Shown in pieces: positions 34,774 to 43,470 of a stretch of 64,000 nt of DNA. The first letter of the stretch is position 1. Every line of letters begins with the position of its first letter. Source of the DNA: Porcincola intestinalis (lineage in GTDB: Bacteria > Bacillota > Clostridia > Lachnospirales > Lachnospiraceae); assembly GCF_009696445.1 (NCBI RefSeq), contig NZ_VULZ01000002.1:62001-126000 (forward strand), read 5' to 3'. The translations under genes and the position numbers were made by a program. A model generated the notes under the pieces. It was not told the DNA's origin. It was given only the letters and a program-made list of their open reading frames with translations, and searched no databases.

Positions 34774-35076
34774 ATCCGCCCGTCTCCTTTTCATCAGACC
34801 GCTTCGCTTGTCCGCCCCGCTCTCACCTTCTACCCATACAAAAATGTATGGATCACACCCTCTTTCGCAATGTGCAGGTTCAGCAGCATGGGGGAACAGC
34901 CCTTTCGAAGCATCCCGAGTATACCACAAGAGGAGAAACCCGTGCATAGACAATTACTATTTGATTTTACAAAATTTGATTTTGTATTCTGATTAATCCT
35001 TGTATCTGCAGCAAGCTCTATGGTACACTATCTGCAGAGTCTCTCAAAACAGACATCCAAGAAGGAGGTTTTTCAT
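34774..35076. other. Divergent intergenic region between coaX and mrp
   Basis: It holds the leader of coaX and, on the plus strand, a possible mrp promoter (TTGTAT 35000-35005, 18-bp spacer, TACACT 35024-35029), a modest match. It is A+T-rich in its centre (34940-35000). No gene or structured element was recognised. Confidence 0.35.
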
Positions 35077-35943
35077 ATGGCACAGAAAGATCAGGACTGC
35101 CAGGAAGCTTCTTCCTGCAGCCGCTCAAGCTGTGAGGGCTGCCCGGAGCATGAAAAAGAAGCACATGGTCCGCAGAAGTTTCCGCAGAATCCAGGAAGTT
35201 TTGTCAAACATGTGATCGGTGTCGTGTCCGGTAAGGGCGGTGTCGGAAAGAGCTTCGTGACCGCTTCCCTGGCAAATGCACTTGTAAAAGCCGGTCACAG
35301 AGTCGGAATCCTTGACGCCGACATTACCGGTCCGTCCATCCCGAAGATGTATGGACTGACCGCTGACCAGACGCGCGCGGTGGATGAGCACACGCTGCTC
35401 CCGGTCACTACGGCAAACGGCATCAAGGTCATGAGTCTGAATCTGATCATCCAGGACCCGGAACAGGCTGTCATCTGGAGAGGGCCGATCCTCGGACAGG
35501 TGATTCAGCAGTTCTGGAGCGACGTTGCCTGGGGACAGCTCGACTATCTGCTGGTCGACATGCCGCCCGGAACAGGTGATGTTCCGCTGACAGTCTTCCA
35601 GTCACTGCCGGTTGACGGAATCTTTATCGTCACCAGCCCGCAGGATCTGGTTCGCATGATCGTCGCGAAGGCCTGGAACATGGCACAGATGATGAAGATT
35701 CCGGTCCTCGGCATGATCGAAAACTACAGCTATCTGAAGTGTCCTGACTGCGGGAAGATCATCAAGGTCTTCGGCGAGAGTCACATCGACGAGGTTTCAA
35801 AGAGCACAGGACTTGAGGTCTGCGGCAACATCCCGATCAACCCGGACTACGCCCAGCTCGCAGATGAAGGTCGGTTCGCAGAGATGGATGTCGACTTCCT
35901 GGACGGAGCCCTGAAGAAGGTGGAGAGCACGCTCACCGTCTGA
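35077..35943 (+). CDS. Mrp/NBP35-family Fe-S carrier ATPase
   Basis: A 288-aa P-loop ATPase that carries or inserts iron-sulphur clusters. It has an N-terminal Cys-rich stretch (residues 7-25, CQEASSCSRSSCEGCPEH, NBP35-like), a deviant Walker A GVVSGKGGVGKSFVTASLA, LDADITGPSIPKMYG, LLVDMPPGTGDVPLT, and the CxxC motif CPDCGK near residue 225 for dimeric cluster binding. ATG 35077 has AAGGAGG 8 nt upstream. It is monocistronic and followed by a tandem repeat and a hairpin. Confidence 0.93.
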   Translation: MAQKDQDCQEASSCSRSSCEGCPEHEKEAHGPQKFPQNPGSFVKHVIGVVSGKGGVGKSFVTASLANALVKAGHRVGILDADITGPSIPKMYGLTADQTRAVDEHTLLPVTTANGIKVMSLNLIIQDPEQAVIWRGPILGQVIQQFWSDVAWGQLDYLLVDMPPGTGDVPLTVFQSLPVDGIFIVTSPQDLVRMIVAKAWNMAQMMKIPVLGMIENYSYLKCPDCGKIIKVFGESHIDEVSKSTGLEVCGNIPINPDYAQLADEGRFAEMDVDFLDGALKKVESTLTV

Positions 35944-35949
35944 TACCAT

Positions 35950-36077
35950 CAGACAGCTCCGCGCAGCCGGGGAGTCCGCTCACACGCTGAATTGCCGTAC
36001 CAGACAGCTCCGCGCAGCCGGGGAGTCCGCTCACACGCTGAATTGCCGTACCAGACAGCTCCGCGCAGCCGGAGCGT
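35950..36077 (+). repeat. 51-bp tandem repeat after mrp
   Basis: Two full 51-bp units start at 35950 and 36001 (each beginning CAGACAGCTCCGCGCAGCCG) and are identical across the unit. A third, partial unit starts at 36052 and diverges after GCAGCCGG. The array begins 6 bp after the mrp stop and precedes the terminator hairpin. Confidence 0.95.
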
Positions 36078-36118
36078 CTGCCTCACAATGTCAGATTATT
36101 TCCCCGCGCACAGGTATC

Positions 36119-36158
36119 AAGAAGGCACCGGATCACACGATGGATCCAGTGCCTTCTT
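36119..36158. terminator. Hairpin between convergent mrp and MBL-fold genes
   Basis: GAAGGCAC/GTGCCTTC (36121-36128 with 36149-36156) and GGATC/GATCC (36130-36134 with 36043+100, i.e. 36143-36147) with one mismatch. It is flanked by AA and TT, so it can serve both strands. The T-run is weak. Confidence 0.65.
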
Positions 36159-36220
36159 CATATGTTTCGTGCTTTTCCGGCTGTCCGGCAGGAGTCTCCC
36201 TGCTTTTACAAAGTACCGGC

Positions 36221-36994
36221 TCAGATGGTCATTGTCCTGAACGCCTCCGGCTTTACCACTTTGATATCCGGAAATTCCTCCTGCATCAGCTTCTTCAGCG
36301 GTCTGAGATCAACATCCCGCGACATTGGCGGAAAGGCATTGTCAAAATGCGACAGGACGACGCTTTTCGGCTGAAGGACAGACAGGACCTCGCGTGCACG
36401 GGCTGGCAGATCATTGTTGCCCTGGTATGGAAGGATCAGGACATCAGCATGCTTCGGGTAGGTTTCCGCCGGATCAAGTGCCAGACTCCCCAGGAGCAGG
36501 ATTTCACGTCCTTCCGCCTTGATATCATATGCCACAATCTCCCCTGCTTCCTTGAAGGTCCGGTTTGCCCAGAACAAAAACGGCAGATTTCCCGCATACC
36601 GGATCATACGCCAGGGCGAGAGTGTGTCGAGGATGTATCGCCATCTGAACGCAATGTGCCTTGCACGAAGCGGTGTAATCCTGATATCACCAATCGGGTA
36701 CGTTCTGTCCGGTTGAATTTCCACCACGCGGTCCTGATCCGCCTCAAACCGTTCCAGCGTCTTTACGCACTGCCTCGTGCAGAAAACCGTAAAGTCACTG
36801 TCATCGATCTTGTCCGCGGTAAAGGCAAAGTGATCAAAATGACAGTGTGTGATAAACACCGTATCATACTGAAGCAGTTCATCATCTGTCAGCGCGACAT
36901 GTCCGCCCTGCAGCTCCATGAATGGGTCGAACAGGATCTTCTCTTTCCCGCTCTCAAGCACAAAAACGGCAGTTCCAAGCCAAGTCAGTTTCAT
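36221..36994 (-). CDS. MBL-fold metal-dependent hydrolase
   Basis: A 257-aa protein with the UlaG/beta-lactamase-like fold: MKLTWLGTAVFVLES, metal motif THCHFDHFAF (HxHxDH), a further His at ARHIAFRW, the late Asp replaced by the LLGSLALDPAE region, and VVLSHFDNAFPP supplying the last His. Substrate unknown. ATG 36994 has GGAG 8 nt upstream; the GTG three codons earlier is less likely. It follows the last gene of the oligopeptide importer by about 20 bp in the same direction, so it is probably part of that operon. Confidence 0.85.
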   Translation of the reverse strand: MKLTWLGTAVFVLESGKEKILFDPFMELQGGHVALTDDELLQYDTVFITHCHFDHFAFTADKIDDSDFTVFCTRQCVKTLERFEADQDRVVEIQPDRTYPIGDIRITPLRARHIAFRWRYILDTLSPWRMIRYAGNLPFLFWANRTFKEAGEIVAYDIKAEGREILLLGSLALDPAETYPKHADVLILPYQGNNDLPARAREVLSVLQPKSVVLSHFDNAFPPMSRDVDLRPLKKLMQEEFPDIKVVKPEAFRTMTI

Positions 36995-37014
36995 TTCAGT
37001 CACTCCATTTCCGC

Positions 37015-37764
37015 TCAGTCCACTGCAGCAAGCAGCATTTTTGTATAGTCGTGCTGCGGTTCTTCAAATACCTGCCGGACATCTCCACTTTCCACAATTT
37101 CGCCCTGTTTCATGACCAGCACCCGGTCGCAGATCTGGTAAATCACGTTCAGATCATGGCTGATAAACAGATAACTCAGTCTGAATTCCTCCTTCAGCCG
37201 GACCAGCAGCCTCAGAATCTGCGCCTGGACGGTCACGTCCAGTGCGGACACCGGTTCATCCAGCAGGACCAGCTGCGGCTGCTGAATCATAGCCGCGGCA
37301 ATACAGACACGCTGCCGCTGTCCGCCGGACAATTCGTATGGATATCTATCGATATACTCCTCTGAAAGTCCTACCTGTTCCAGAATCTCCGGAACAAGAG
37401 TCCGGTCTGCCCGTTTGCCGCGCCTCTCCCCTGCACGCAGGGCTTCCCGCAGCGTCCACCCCACTGTTCTTACAGGATTCAGGCTCGAGTAAGGATCCTG
37501 AAACACCATCTGCGGATGATCCGTATGGTGGATGATCTCACCCTCGTAGTCCATTCCAAGCCCCAGGACCGCACGGCAGAGCGTCGTTTTTCCGCTCCCG
37601 CTCTCTCCGACGAGTCCCAGTGTCTCGCCTTTTTGAATCGAGAATGTCACATCCCGGAGGACCTGCATATCCCTCTCACCGAATCCAGAATGTGTTCCGG
37701 AGAATCTGCGTGCTTTTTTATAATAGCTGCTTACATGTCTCACTTCCAGCACAGAATCAGTCAT
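37015..37764 (-). CDS. Oligopeptide/dipeptide ABC importer, ATPase (OppF/DppF-type)
   Basis: A 249-aa ABC ATPase: Walker A GLVGESGSGKTTLC, Q-loop MVFQDPYSSL, signature YELSGGQRQRVCIAAAM, Walker B LVLLDEPVSALDVTVQ, H-loop LFISHDLNVI. It powers uptake together with the paired ATPase upstream, whose last codons overlap its start by 8 bp. The C-terminal Cys-rich extension often seen in OppF is absent (it ends LLAAVD). Confidence 0.93.
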   Translation of the reverse strand: MTDSVLEVRHVSSYYKKARRFSGTHSGFGERDMQVLRDVTFSIQKGETLGLVGESGSGKTTLCRAVLGLGMDYEGEIIHHTDHPQMVFQDPYSSLNPVRTVGWTLREALRAGERRGKRADRTLVPEILEQVGLSEEYIDRYPYELSGGQRQRVCIAAAMIQQPQLVLLDEPVSALDVTVQAQILRLLVRLKEEFRLSYLFISHDLNVIYQICDRVLVMKQGEIVESGDVRQVFEEPQHDYTKMLLAAVD

Positions 37765-38602
37765 ATGCCCTGCACCTCTCTGCCCCTGTCGGAATGGATG
37801 CGATCAATTTCTTCGTATAGGCATGCTGCGGACGGGCGAACACCTCCGCTGTCTCCCCTCTCTCGACAATCTTTCCCCGTTCCATAACCAGGACGCTTTT
37901 GCAGATTTTCTTCACGACATGCAGATCATGACTGATAAACAGAATTGTCATTCCGTAATCCTCATTCAGGTTCCTCAGCAGTTCAAGGATCTGTTCCTGG
38001 ATCAGAACATCCAGCGCCGTCGTGACCTCATCGCAGATAAGCAGCTTTGGCTTTGTGATCATGGCTGCCGCGATGGAGGCCCGCTGGAGCATGCCGCCCG
38101 AAAGCTCGTACGGATACCGGCTGTACAGCTCCTCCGCATCTCTCAGGCCTGCGAGCCCCATGGCCTCGACGGCCCGCTTCCTCCGCTCCATTTTCGGTAT
38201 CCCTCGAACTGTCAGAGCCTCCTCCACCTGTCTGCCGATCCTGCAGAGCGGATCAAAGGTCGTCATCGGGTCCTGAAACACCACGCCTACATCCTGCCCC
38301 CGGATCCTGCGCAGGTTCTCCTCACTGCAGGAGAACATCTCCCGTCCATCAAGCAGAATGCTGCCTTCCTCGTCCGCCTTCCCGCGCGGCATCAGACCAC
38401 TGACACACATCGCCGTCACCGTCTTCCCGCTCCCGCTCTCTCCGACAATGCCCAGCGTCTCTCCCCTCTTCAGGGAAAATGAAACACCGTTCACCGCATA
38501 CCGCTCCGGTGACGCATTGTGAAAGTGAACCCTGAGTCCGCTCACCTTCAGCAGATCTGGTGCCTGCTGCCCGCTGTTCTTCTGGCTCTGTCTGTCCGTC
38601 AT
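37757..38602 (-). CDS. Oligopeptide/dipeptide ABC importer, ATPase (OppD/DppD-type)
   Basis: A 281-aa ABC ATPase: Walker A GIVGESGSGKTVTAM, VVFQDPMTTFDPLCRIG, signature YELSGGMLQRASIAAAM, Walker B LLICDEVTTALDVLIQ (Asp-Glu kept), LFISHDLHVVKKIC. ATG 38602 is chosen for GGGAG just upstream; a longer frame to 38716 is Arg/Gly-rich without similarity. It comes second to last among the five importer genes. Confidence 0.93.
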   Translation of the reverse strand: MTDRQSQKNSGQQAPDLLKVSGLRVHFHNASPERYAVNGVSFSLKRGETLGIVGESGSGKTVTAMCVSGLMPRGKADEEGSILLDGREMFSCSEENLRRIRGQDVGVVFQDPMTTFDPLCRIGRQVEEALTVRGIPKMERRKRAVEAMGLAGLRDAEELYSRYPYELSGGMLQRASIAAAMITKPKLLICDEVTTALDVLIQEQILELLRNLNEDYGMTILFISHDLHVVKKICKSVLVMERGKIVERGETAEVFARPQHAYTKKLIASIPTGAERCRAYD

Positions 38603-38755
38603 CTCATCTCCCGAATCCCCGCAGGACGTTCGCCCGAACGTTTGCCGCGTGCCTTCCTTCTCTCCATGCCTGTCCATGGACCGAACGCCCGCCGGTTCCC
38701 CGGCTGTCTGGTCCATGCCTGTCCGTCGCCCCTGATCCCTCTGGACGTCCCGGTT

Positions 38756-39568
38756 TCATGCCTGTCCTCTTCCGGTTCCCTGCTGTATGCCTTCGGAAAG
38801 CAGGGAGACAGCCAGGACAAGCAGGACAATCATGCCGCCCGTCCCGAGCGCATACCAGGGTGCTGTATTCAGGTAGGTCTGACTGTCCTTCAGCATGGAC
38901 CCCAGGCTTGCCTGCGGCGGCTGGATCCCGACCCCCAGAAAGCTCATGCTTGCCTCCGCCAGCACAGCATTATTGAAGCCGATCGTCACCGCCGGAAGAA
39001 GAACCGGAAACGTATTCGGCAAAATATGCCGGAGCAGAATCCGCCCTGTGGAAACACCCATCAGCCTTGCGGACTGAATGTAGTTCGTATCCCGCACGCG
39101 GGCAACCTCTGTCCGGACAACCCGTGCAAAGCTCGGAATAAAGAGAAGGCCGAGGCAGAGCAGAATGTTCGCCATCCCTCCGCCGAAGAGGCTGACCACC
39201 ACCAGTGCAAGCAGGATGGCCGGAAATGCCGTGATCGCGTCACATACCCGCATTAAAACAGCATCTGCAATCCCTCCGAAATAGCCGCACAGGCTTCCGA
39301 TCAGCACACCGCTGATGCATCCGACAGCGACCACCCCCAGTGCAATCAGGAAGCTGGTTCCAGCCCCGCTGATCACCCTCGAAAGCACATCTCTCCCGAA
39401 GTTATCCGTTCCCAGAAGGTGATGCAGGGAAGGCGGCAGAGTCTTCTCCGCCGCATTCATCGCGGTCGTCCCGTACGGTGTCCAGAAAAATCCTGTCACA
39501 ATGACAGCCGCCAGCACCAGCGACATGATTCCGCCTGTTTTCAGAAATCCATTCTTCCGAATCTTCAT
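38756..39568 (-). CDS. Oligopeptide/dipeptide ABC importer, permease (OppC/DppC-type)
   Basis: A 270-aa membrane protein with about six TM segments: TM1 at 15-32, then the typical HHLLGTDNFGRDVLSRVISGA periplasmic-side motif. The EAA loop SARLMGVSTGRILLRHILPN couples to the ATPases. ATG 39568 has GAGGAT upstream. It begins 9 bp after the upstream permease ends. Confidence 0.92.
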   Translation of the reverse strand: MKIRKNGFLKTGGIMSLVLAAVIVTGFFWTPYGTTAMNAAEKTLPPSLHHLLGTDNFGRDVLSRVISGAGTSFLIALGVVAVGCISGVLIGSLCGYFGGIADAVLMRVCDAITAFPAILLALVVVSLFGGGMANILLCLGLLFIPSFARVVRTEVARVRDTNYIQSARLMGVSTGRILLRHILPNTFPVLLPAVTIGFNNAVLAEASMSFLGVGIQPPQASLGSMLKDSQTYLNTAPWYALGTGGMIVLLVLAVSLLSEGIQQGTGRGQA

Positions 39569-39577
39569 GAAATATCC

Positions 39578-40519
39578 TCAGGATACCCGGATTCTCGGAT
39601 CAATTGCCATATTGATGAGATCCGCCGCAAAGTTTACCAGAATGATAAAAACTGCCATCATGACCACGATTGCTTGGACGACCGGGAAATCCCTGCTCCC
39701 GATCGAGGACAGAAACAGCCGTCCCAGCCCCGGAATCGTAAAAACCTGCTCGATGATGATGGTTCCGGTCATGATTTCCGCAGCCGACTGCGCGAGAAAT
39801 GTCACAACCGGCACCATTGCGCCTCTCAAGGCGTGGCGCCGCAAAATCTGGCCGTCCGTCAGCCCCCTTGAGCGGGCAGTCCGCACATAGTCCTCGGCCA
39901 TCTGGCTGCGGATTGAGCTGCGCAGCATCTTCACGGTCATGGCAGACCGCGGGAGCGCCATCGCCAGCGCCGGCAGCAGAAGATACCCCAGTCCCCCTGT
40001 CACACTTTCAGAAAGCGGAATATAGGCGCCCGGCACAAAGAGCTTCAGCACAATACCAAACAGATAGACACTGAGGATTCCGATAAAGAAAGGCGGAAGT
40101 GCCATGAACAGCTGATCCATGATCAGGAAGAAATGATTCACCCGCACGCTTTCTGCCCTTGCAGTCAGAATCCCGAGCGGTATCGATATGAACACCGTCA
40201 TGGCGAATGACAGCGCGGTCAGGATCACTGTCACAGACAGCTTTCCCTTCAGCATCTCCGCAACAGGCATGCTGTAGCTGTAGGAGATCCCGGGGTCTCC
40301 TTTCAGAAATGAAAGAAGCCATCGACCGTACCGGACCAGAACTGGCTGATCCAGCCCCAGCCTGGTGCGGAGCTGTGCCGCCTGCGCCGCTGTTGCATCC
40401 GCGCCAAGCATCTTTGTCACCGGATCTCCGGGAATGACCTGCAGCGCGAGGAAAGTGAGCAATGTGACAATCAATAATGCGATCATGAGATTCAGTATTT
40501 TTCTCAGCAAAACCTTCAT
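39578..40519 (-). CDS. Oligopeptide/dipeptide ABC importer, permease (OppB/DppB-type)
   Basis: A 313-aa permease with the family N-terminus (LLRKILNLMIALLIVTLLTFLALQVIPGDPV), a periplasmic QLRTRLGLDQPVLVRYGRWL segment, and the EAA loop TARSRGLTDGQILRRHALRGAMVPVV. ATG 40519 is preceded by GAGGAGAG; a start five codons earlier lacks a ribosome site. Confidence 0.92.
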   Translation of the reverse strand: MKVLLRKILNLMIALLIVTLLTFLALQVIPGDPVTKMLGADATAAQAAQLRTRLGLDQPVLVRYGRWLLSFLKGDPGISYSYSMPVAEMLKGKLSVTVILTALSFAMTVFISIPLGILTARAESVRVNHFFLIMDQLFMALPPFFIGILSVYLFGIVLKLFVPGAYIPLSESVTGGLGYLLLPALAMALPRSAMTVKMLRSSIRSQMAEDYVRTARSRGLTDGQILRRHALRGAMVPVVTFLAQSAAEIMTGTIIIEQVFTIPGLGRLFLSSIGSRDFPVVQAIVVMMAVFIILVNFAADLINMAIDPRIRVS

Positions 40520-40547
40520 GCTCTCTCCTCGCAAAAGAATCTGCAGA

Positions 40548-42083
40548 TTACGCCAGCTTCAGCGTGGAAAAATCCAGCGCGTAAAGCGGATACGGCGTGT
40601 AGCCTGTGAACTTCGGGCTCAGCGCGACAAAGTCCGCCAGGTCCTGGATGTAGACATTCGCGGCTGTGTCAGACAGAATCTTTTCCGCCTGCCTGTACAG
40701 CTCCGTCTGCTCCTTGTCATCGGTTGTCGACTGTGCCTTCTTCATGACAGCATCATAATCCGGATTGCTGTACCCGATCATGTTTGTCGCATCGTCTGAC
40801 ATCCATCGCTGAAGCAGCGCGTCCGGACTGAGATACGCCGCATCGAAGCCGATCACGGTCGCATCGAAATCCCGATTCTGATACACATCGCTCAGCCAGG
40901 TCTCCCAGTCGACCTGCTCAATGTTTGCCGTCACGCCGATCTGGGACAGCTGCTCCGCGATGACCGTCGCAGTGTCTACATGCTGTGTATAGTTGCCAGG
41001 TACCTTGATTGTGAAGCTCAACCCCTGGGCCCCCGCGTCGGCAAGAAGCTGCTGTGCCTTTTCCGGATCATACGGATAGGCATCGGTGAGGCTGTCGTCA
41101 AAGTACTTTTTAAAGCTCGGGTACATCGAGCTTCCGAGTTTTGCGCCATATCCATCCTCTGTGAGCTCCAGAATCGAATCCACATCGATTCCGTAGCAAA
41201 GCGCCTGACGAACCTTCTCGTCGTCAAATGGTGCCTTCGCATTGTTCAGATAAAGCGCCTGAACCAGATTCATTTCCCCTTCCGTGACCTTGTAGCCATT
41301 CGTGAGATTCTTTGTCTGGTCCACTGTCAGGTGAAACGCCATGTCCAACGCTCCCGCGTTCAGGGCGGTGAAGAGCGCGTTGTTGTCCTCGAAGATCTTA
41401 CAGGTCACTGTCTTTATCTGCGGCAGCTTTCCGTAATAATCGTCATTGCGCTCAAACGCGGCATTGTCCTGCACCGAGCGGGAAACAAACCTGTAGGGGC
41501 CGGTTCCAACCGGTGCAGACGCCTGATCGGTATAATCTGCCGGAACGATGGATACGCTTGAAACAGCGCTCAGAAAACTACTCAGCGGCTCCTTCAGCGT
41601 AATGGTGACAGTATTTCCATCCGCCTTCTCACCCGCAATATCAGAAAGCGCCGACGCCACAGAAGAATTAACCGTGGTATCGGCGCAGGTCTTGAATGAA
41701 TAGAGAACGTCATCCGCTGTCACTGTCTCTCCGTTGTGGAACTTCACCCCGTCCCTGAGCGTGAAAGTGTAGGTCAGACCGTCGTCCGAAATCTCGTGCG
41801 ACGACGCGACAGCGTCCATAAAATTACCGTCCTTGTCGGGCTTTACAAGCCCTTCAAACACATTGAACATGACCTCTCTGGTTCCTGCAGCCGTTATCTG
41901 ATACGGGTCAAGACTCGAATCCAGGTCCTGGGGCAGACCGATCGTAATCCCGGTGTCCCCGGAAGAAGCAACATCTCCGTCCCTGGAAGCCTCCGTCTCA
42001 GTCGTAGCTCCAAGGCAGACAGTGCCAAGTGAACCCGCAAGCACGAAGGCAGTCAGCAGAGCAGCAAGTGATTTTTTATTCAT
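40548..42083 (-). CDS. Oligopeptide/dipeptide-type solute-binding protein (SBP family 5)
   Basis: A 511-aa secreted binding protein. The signal peptide is MNKKSLAALLTAFVLAGSLGTVCLGA; no good lipobox is visible (the Cys follows GTV), so anchoring is unclear. The SBP_bac_5 signature is present: GLPQDLDSSLDPYQITAAGTREVMFNVFEGLVK, DGLTYTFTLRDGVKFHNGETVTADDVLYSF, VGTGPYRF. ATG 42083 has AGGAG upstream. It is first in the five-gene importer operon (binding protein, B, C, D, F) followed by the MBL-fold gene. Peptides are the likely cargo; nickel or opines are possible. Confidence 0.92.
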   Translation of the reverse strand: MNKKSLAALLTAFVLAGSLGTVCLGATTETEASRDGDVASSGDTGITIGLPQDLDSSLDPYQITAAGTREVMFNVFEGLVKPDKDGNFMDAVASSHEISDDGLTYTFTLRDGVKFHNGETVTADDVLYSFKTCADTTVNSSVASALSDIAGEKADGNTVTITLKEPLSSFLSAVSSVSIVPADYTDQASAPVGTGPYRFVSRSVQDNAAFERNDDYYGKLPQIKTVTCKIFEDNNALFTALNAGALDMAFHLTVDQTKNLTNGYKVTEGEMNLVQALYLNNAKAPFDDEKVRQALCYGIDVDSILELTEDGYGAKLGSSMYPSFKKYFDDSLTDAYPYDPEKAQQLLADAGAQGLSFTIKVPGNYTQHVDTATVIAEQLSQIGVTANIEQVDWETWLSDVYQNRDFDATVIGFDAAYLSPDALLQRWMSDDATNMIGYSNPDYDAVMKKAQSTTDDKEQTELYRQAEKILSDTAANVYIQDLADFVALSPKFTGYTPYPLYALDFSTLKLA

Positions 42084-42187
42084 TGCCTGTCTCCTATCGA
42101 CTGGAATCTCTTCTCCCATTATTAAATTGCCGGGTTCATTGTATGAAAAAGCTGCCGGAAATGCAAGAGGTCTGAATCACCTTCCTT

Positions 42188-43315
42188 TCATGCTGCTCTG
42201 AAATTGTTTCTGGCGGAATAAGCCGGATACCAGGGCGCCGTCACCTTCCGGAGATGATACTGCCCATCCAGCCAGCTGTCCTCGATCGCCGCCGTATACT
42301 TGATCCCTTCATAGCGGAATCTCAGCCGGATCTCCTTCGAGAAAAGGCTCCGGCTCGGGAACAGCCCGCTCCTGCGCATCAGCTTCACAGTCGCCCATTT
42401 GCCAGGCTGGATATCGACCCGCTTCTGGCTTGCCATCTTCAGCTTCGCAATCTTTTCAGACGCCGCTGAATTGTTGTCCGACTTGTTGACCGTGTATTCA
42501 GCCGCATATGCGCTGTAGAACGAAATCGTTTTGTCTCCCGCGTTGTGAATGCGGACGTACATATACTTCCTGTTTTTGGAAATGCTTTTGATATAGGCCT
42601 GAAACTCCGGCTTTCTTGTCTGAACAGTCACCTTGAATGTCCGGACCTTCTTCTGGTATGTCACCGAAATGCTGCAGGTCCCGGCGGACACACCTGTCAC
42701 AGAAAGATTTGTTCCTGATACTGCCACCTTCGCAACCTTTGTATTGGAAGACTTCGCTGAAGACACTTTGACCAGGGCTCCCTGATTGTTTCGTGTCGGA
42801 ACCAGAACCGTCTTTCCCGCCGAGACAGTGATCTCCGAAGAGAGGATGTAGGATGGCCCCGCTTCCGCTCGGTTGTCCGTCACAGCATAGGATACCAGAA
42901 GCGGCTGCCGGACCGCTTCCGTATCGGTAACGCGGAACCGGTAAGATCCTGCCGGGAGCGTCACACTGATCCGGTCATAGACCTGATACCTGGAGGACTT
43001 GACCTGAACATACCGCTGGGCGCCGTACCGAGTATAGGTTCCAGCGACCGTTCCATTCGAGAGGTTCAGAATTTCATACTTCAGGGCACTAAGCGTTTTC
43101 TGCGTCAGTCCCGCCTTGTTCACGGTGGAAGAAGAGATGTTGATCGTCACCGTCTCGCTGGACGGGACGCTGAAGTCGGACCAGGCGATATACCCCTGCG
43201 GCGACAGTGTGTACGTCCTCGATGACAGGCTCGCCGCATACGTGCAGCCCGCCATCAGCATTGTCAGGATAGCCGTCAAAAACAGCAGCCTGCGGACTTT
43301 CCCTTTATTCTCCAT
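42188..43315 (-). CDS. Secreted lipoprotein with bacterial Ig-like (Big) domain
   Basis: A 375-aa protein. The signal peptide MENKGKVRRLLFLTAILTMLMAGC has a lipobox (LMAGC). An N-terminal beta-rich domain (SLSSRTYTLSPQGYIAWSDFSVPSSETVTINI) is followed by a Big_2-like module at about residues 200-275 (SSEITVSAGKTVLVPTRNN to RTFKVTVQT), then a C-terminal beta domain ending in RKVTAPWYPAYSARNNFRAA. ATG 43315 (GGAGGG upstream) is used; the frame upstream to 43603 only translates the DNA repeats. Probably cell-surface; ligand unknown. Confidence 0.8.
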   Translation of the reverse strand: MENKGKVRRLLFLTAILTMLMAGCTYAASLSSRTYTLSPQGYIAWSDFSVPSSETVTINISSSTVNKAGLTQKTLSALKYEILNLSNGTVAGTYTRYGAQRYVQVKSSRYQVYDRISVTLPAGSYRFRVTDTEAVRQPLLVSYAVTDNRAEAGPSYILSSEITVSAGKTVLVPTRNNQGALVKVSSAKSSNTKVAKVAVSGTNLSVTGVSAGTCSISVTYQKKVRTFKVTVQTRKPEFQAYIKSISKNRKYMYVRIHNAGDKTISFYSAYAAEYTVNKSDNNSAASEKIAKLKMASQKRVDIQPGKWATVKLMRRSGLFPSRSLFSKEIRLRFRYEGIKYTAAIEDSWLDGQYHLRKVTAPWYPAYSARNNFRAA

Positions 43316-43361
43316 AAACTCCCTCCCTTCCTGTGCTCCCACGCTCATCTCTGTTGTGCCG

Positions 43362-43459
43362 CGCTTCCGCGCTGCTACGCGCTCATCTCTGTTGTCGTCG
43401 CTTGTGTGGACTCCCCCTGACGCGCAAGCGCGTCGTGCGAGTCCGCACAGCGACTGGAC
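43362..43459 (-). repeat. Large structured repeat, partial copy B2
   Basis: A 98-bp block that repeats 43542-43639 with two mismatches, exactly 180 bp away. It contains hairpin I (GTCGC/GCGAC outside, GGACTC/GAGTCC, inner GACGCG-CTTG-CGCGTC) and the left half of helix II (CAGAGATGAGCGC), but not the closing helix. A further short fragment of the same sequence (CTCATCTCTGTTGT) lies at about 43344. Confidence 0.8.
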
Positions 43460-43470
43460 GCCGTGTTCTC

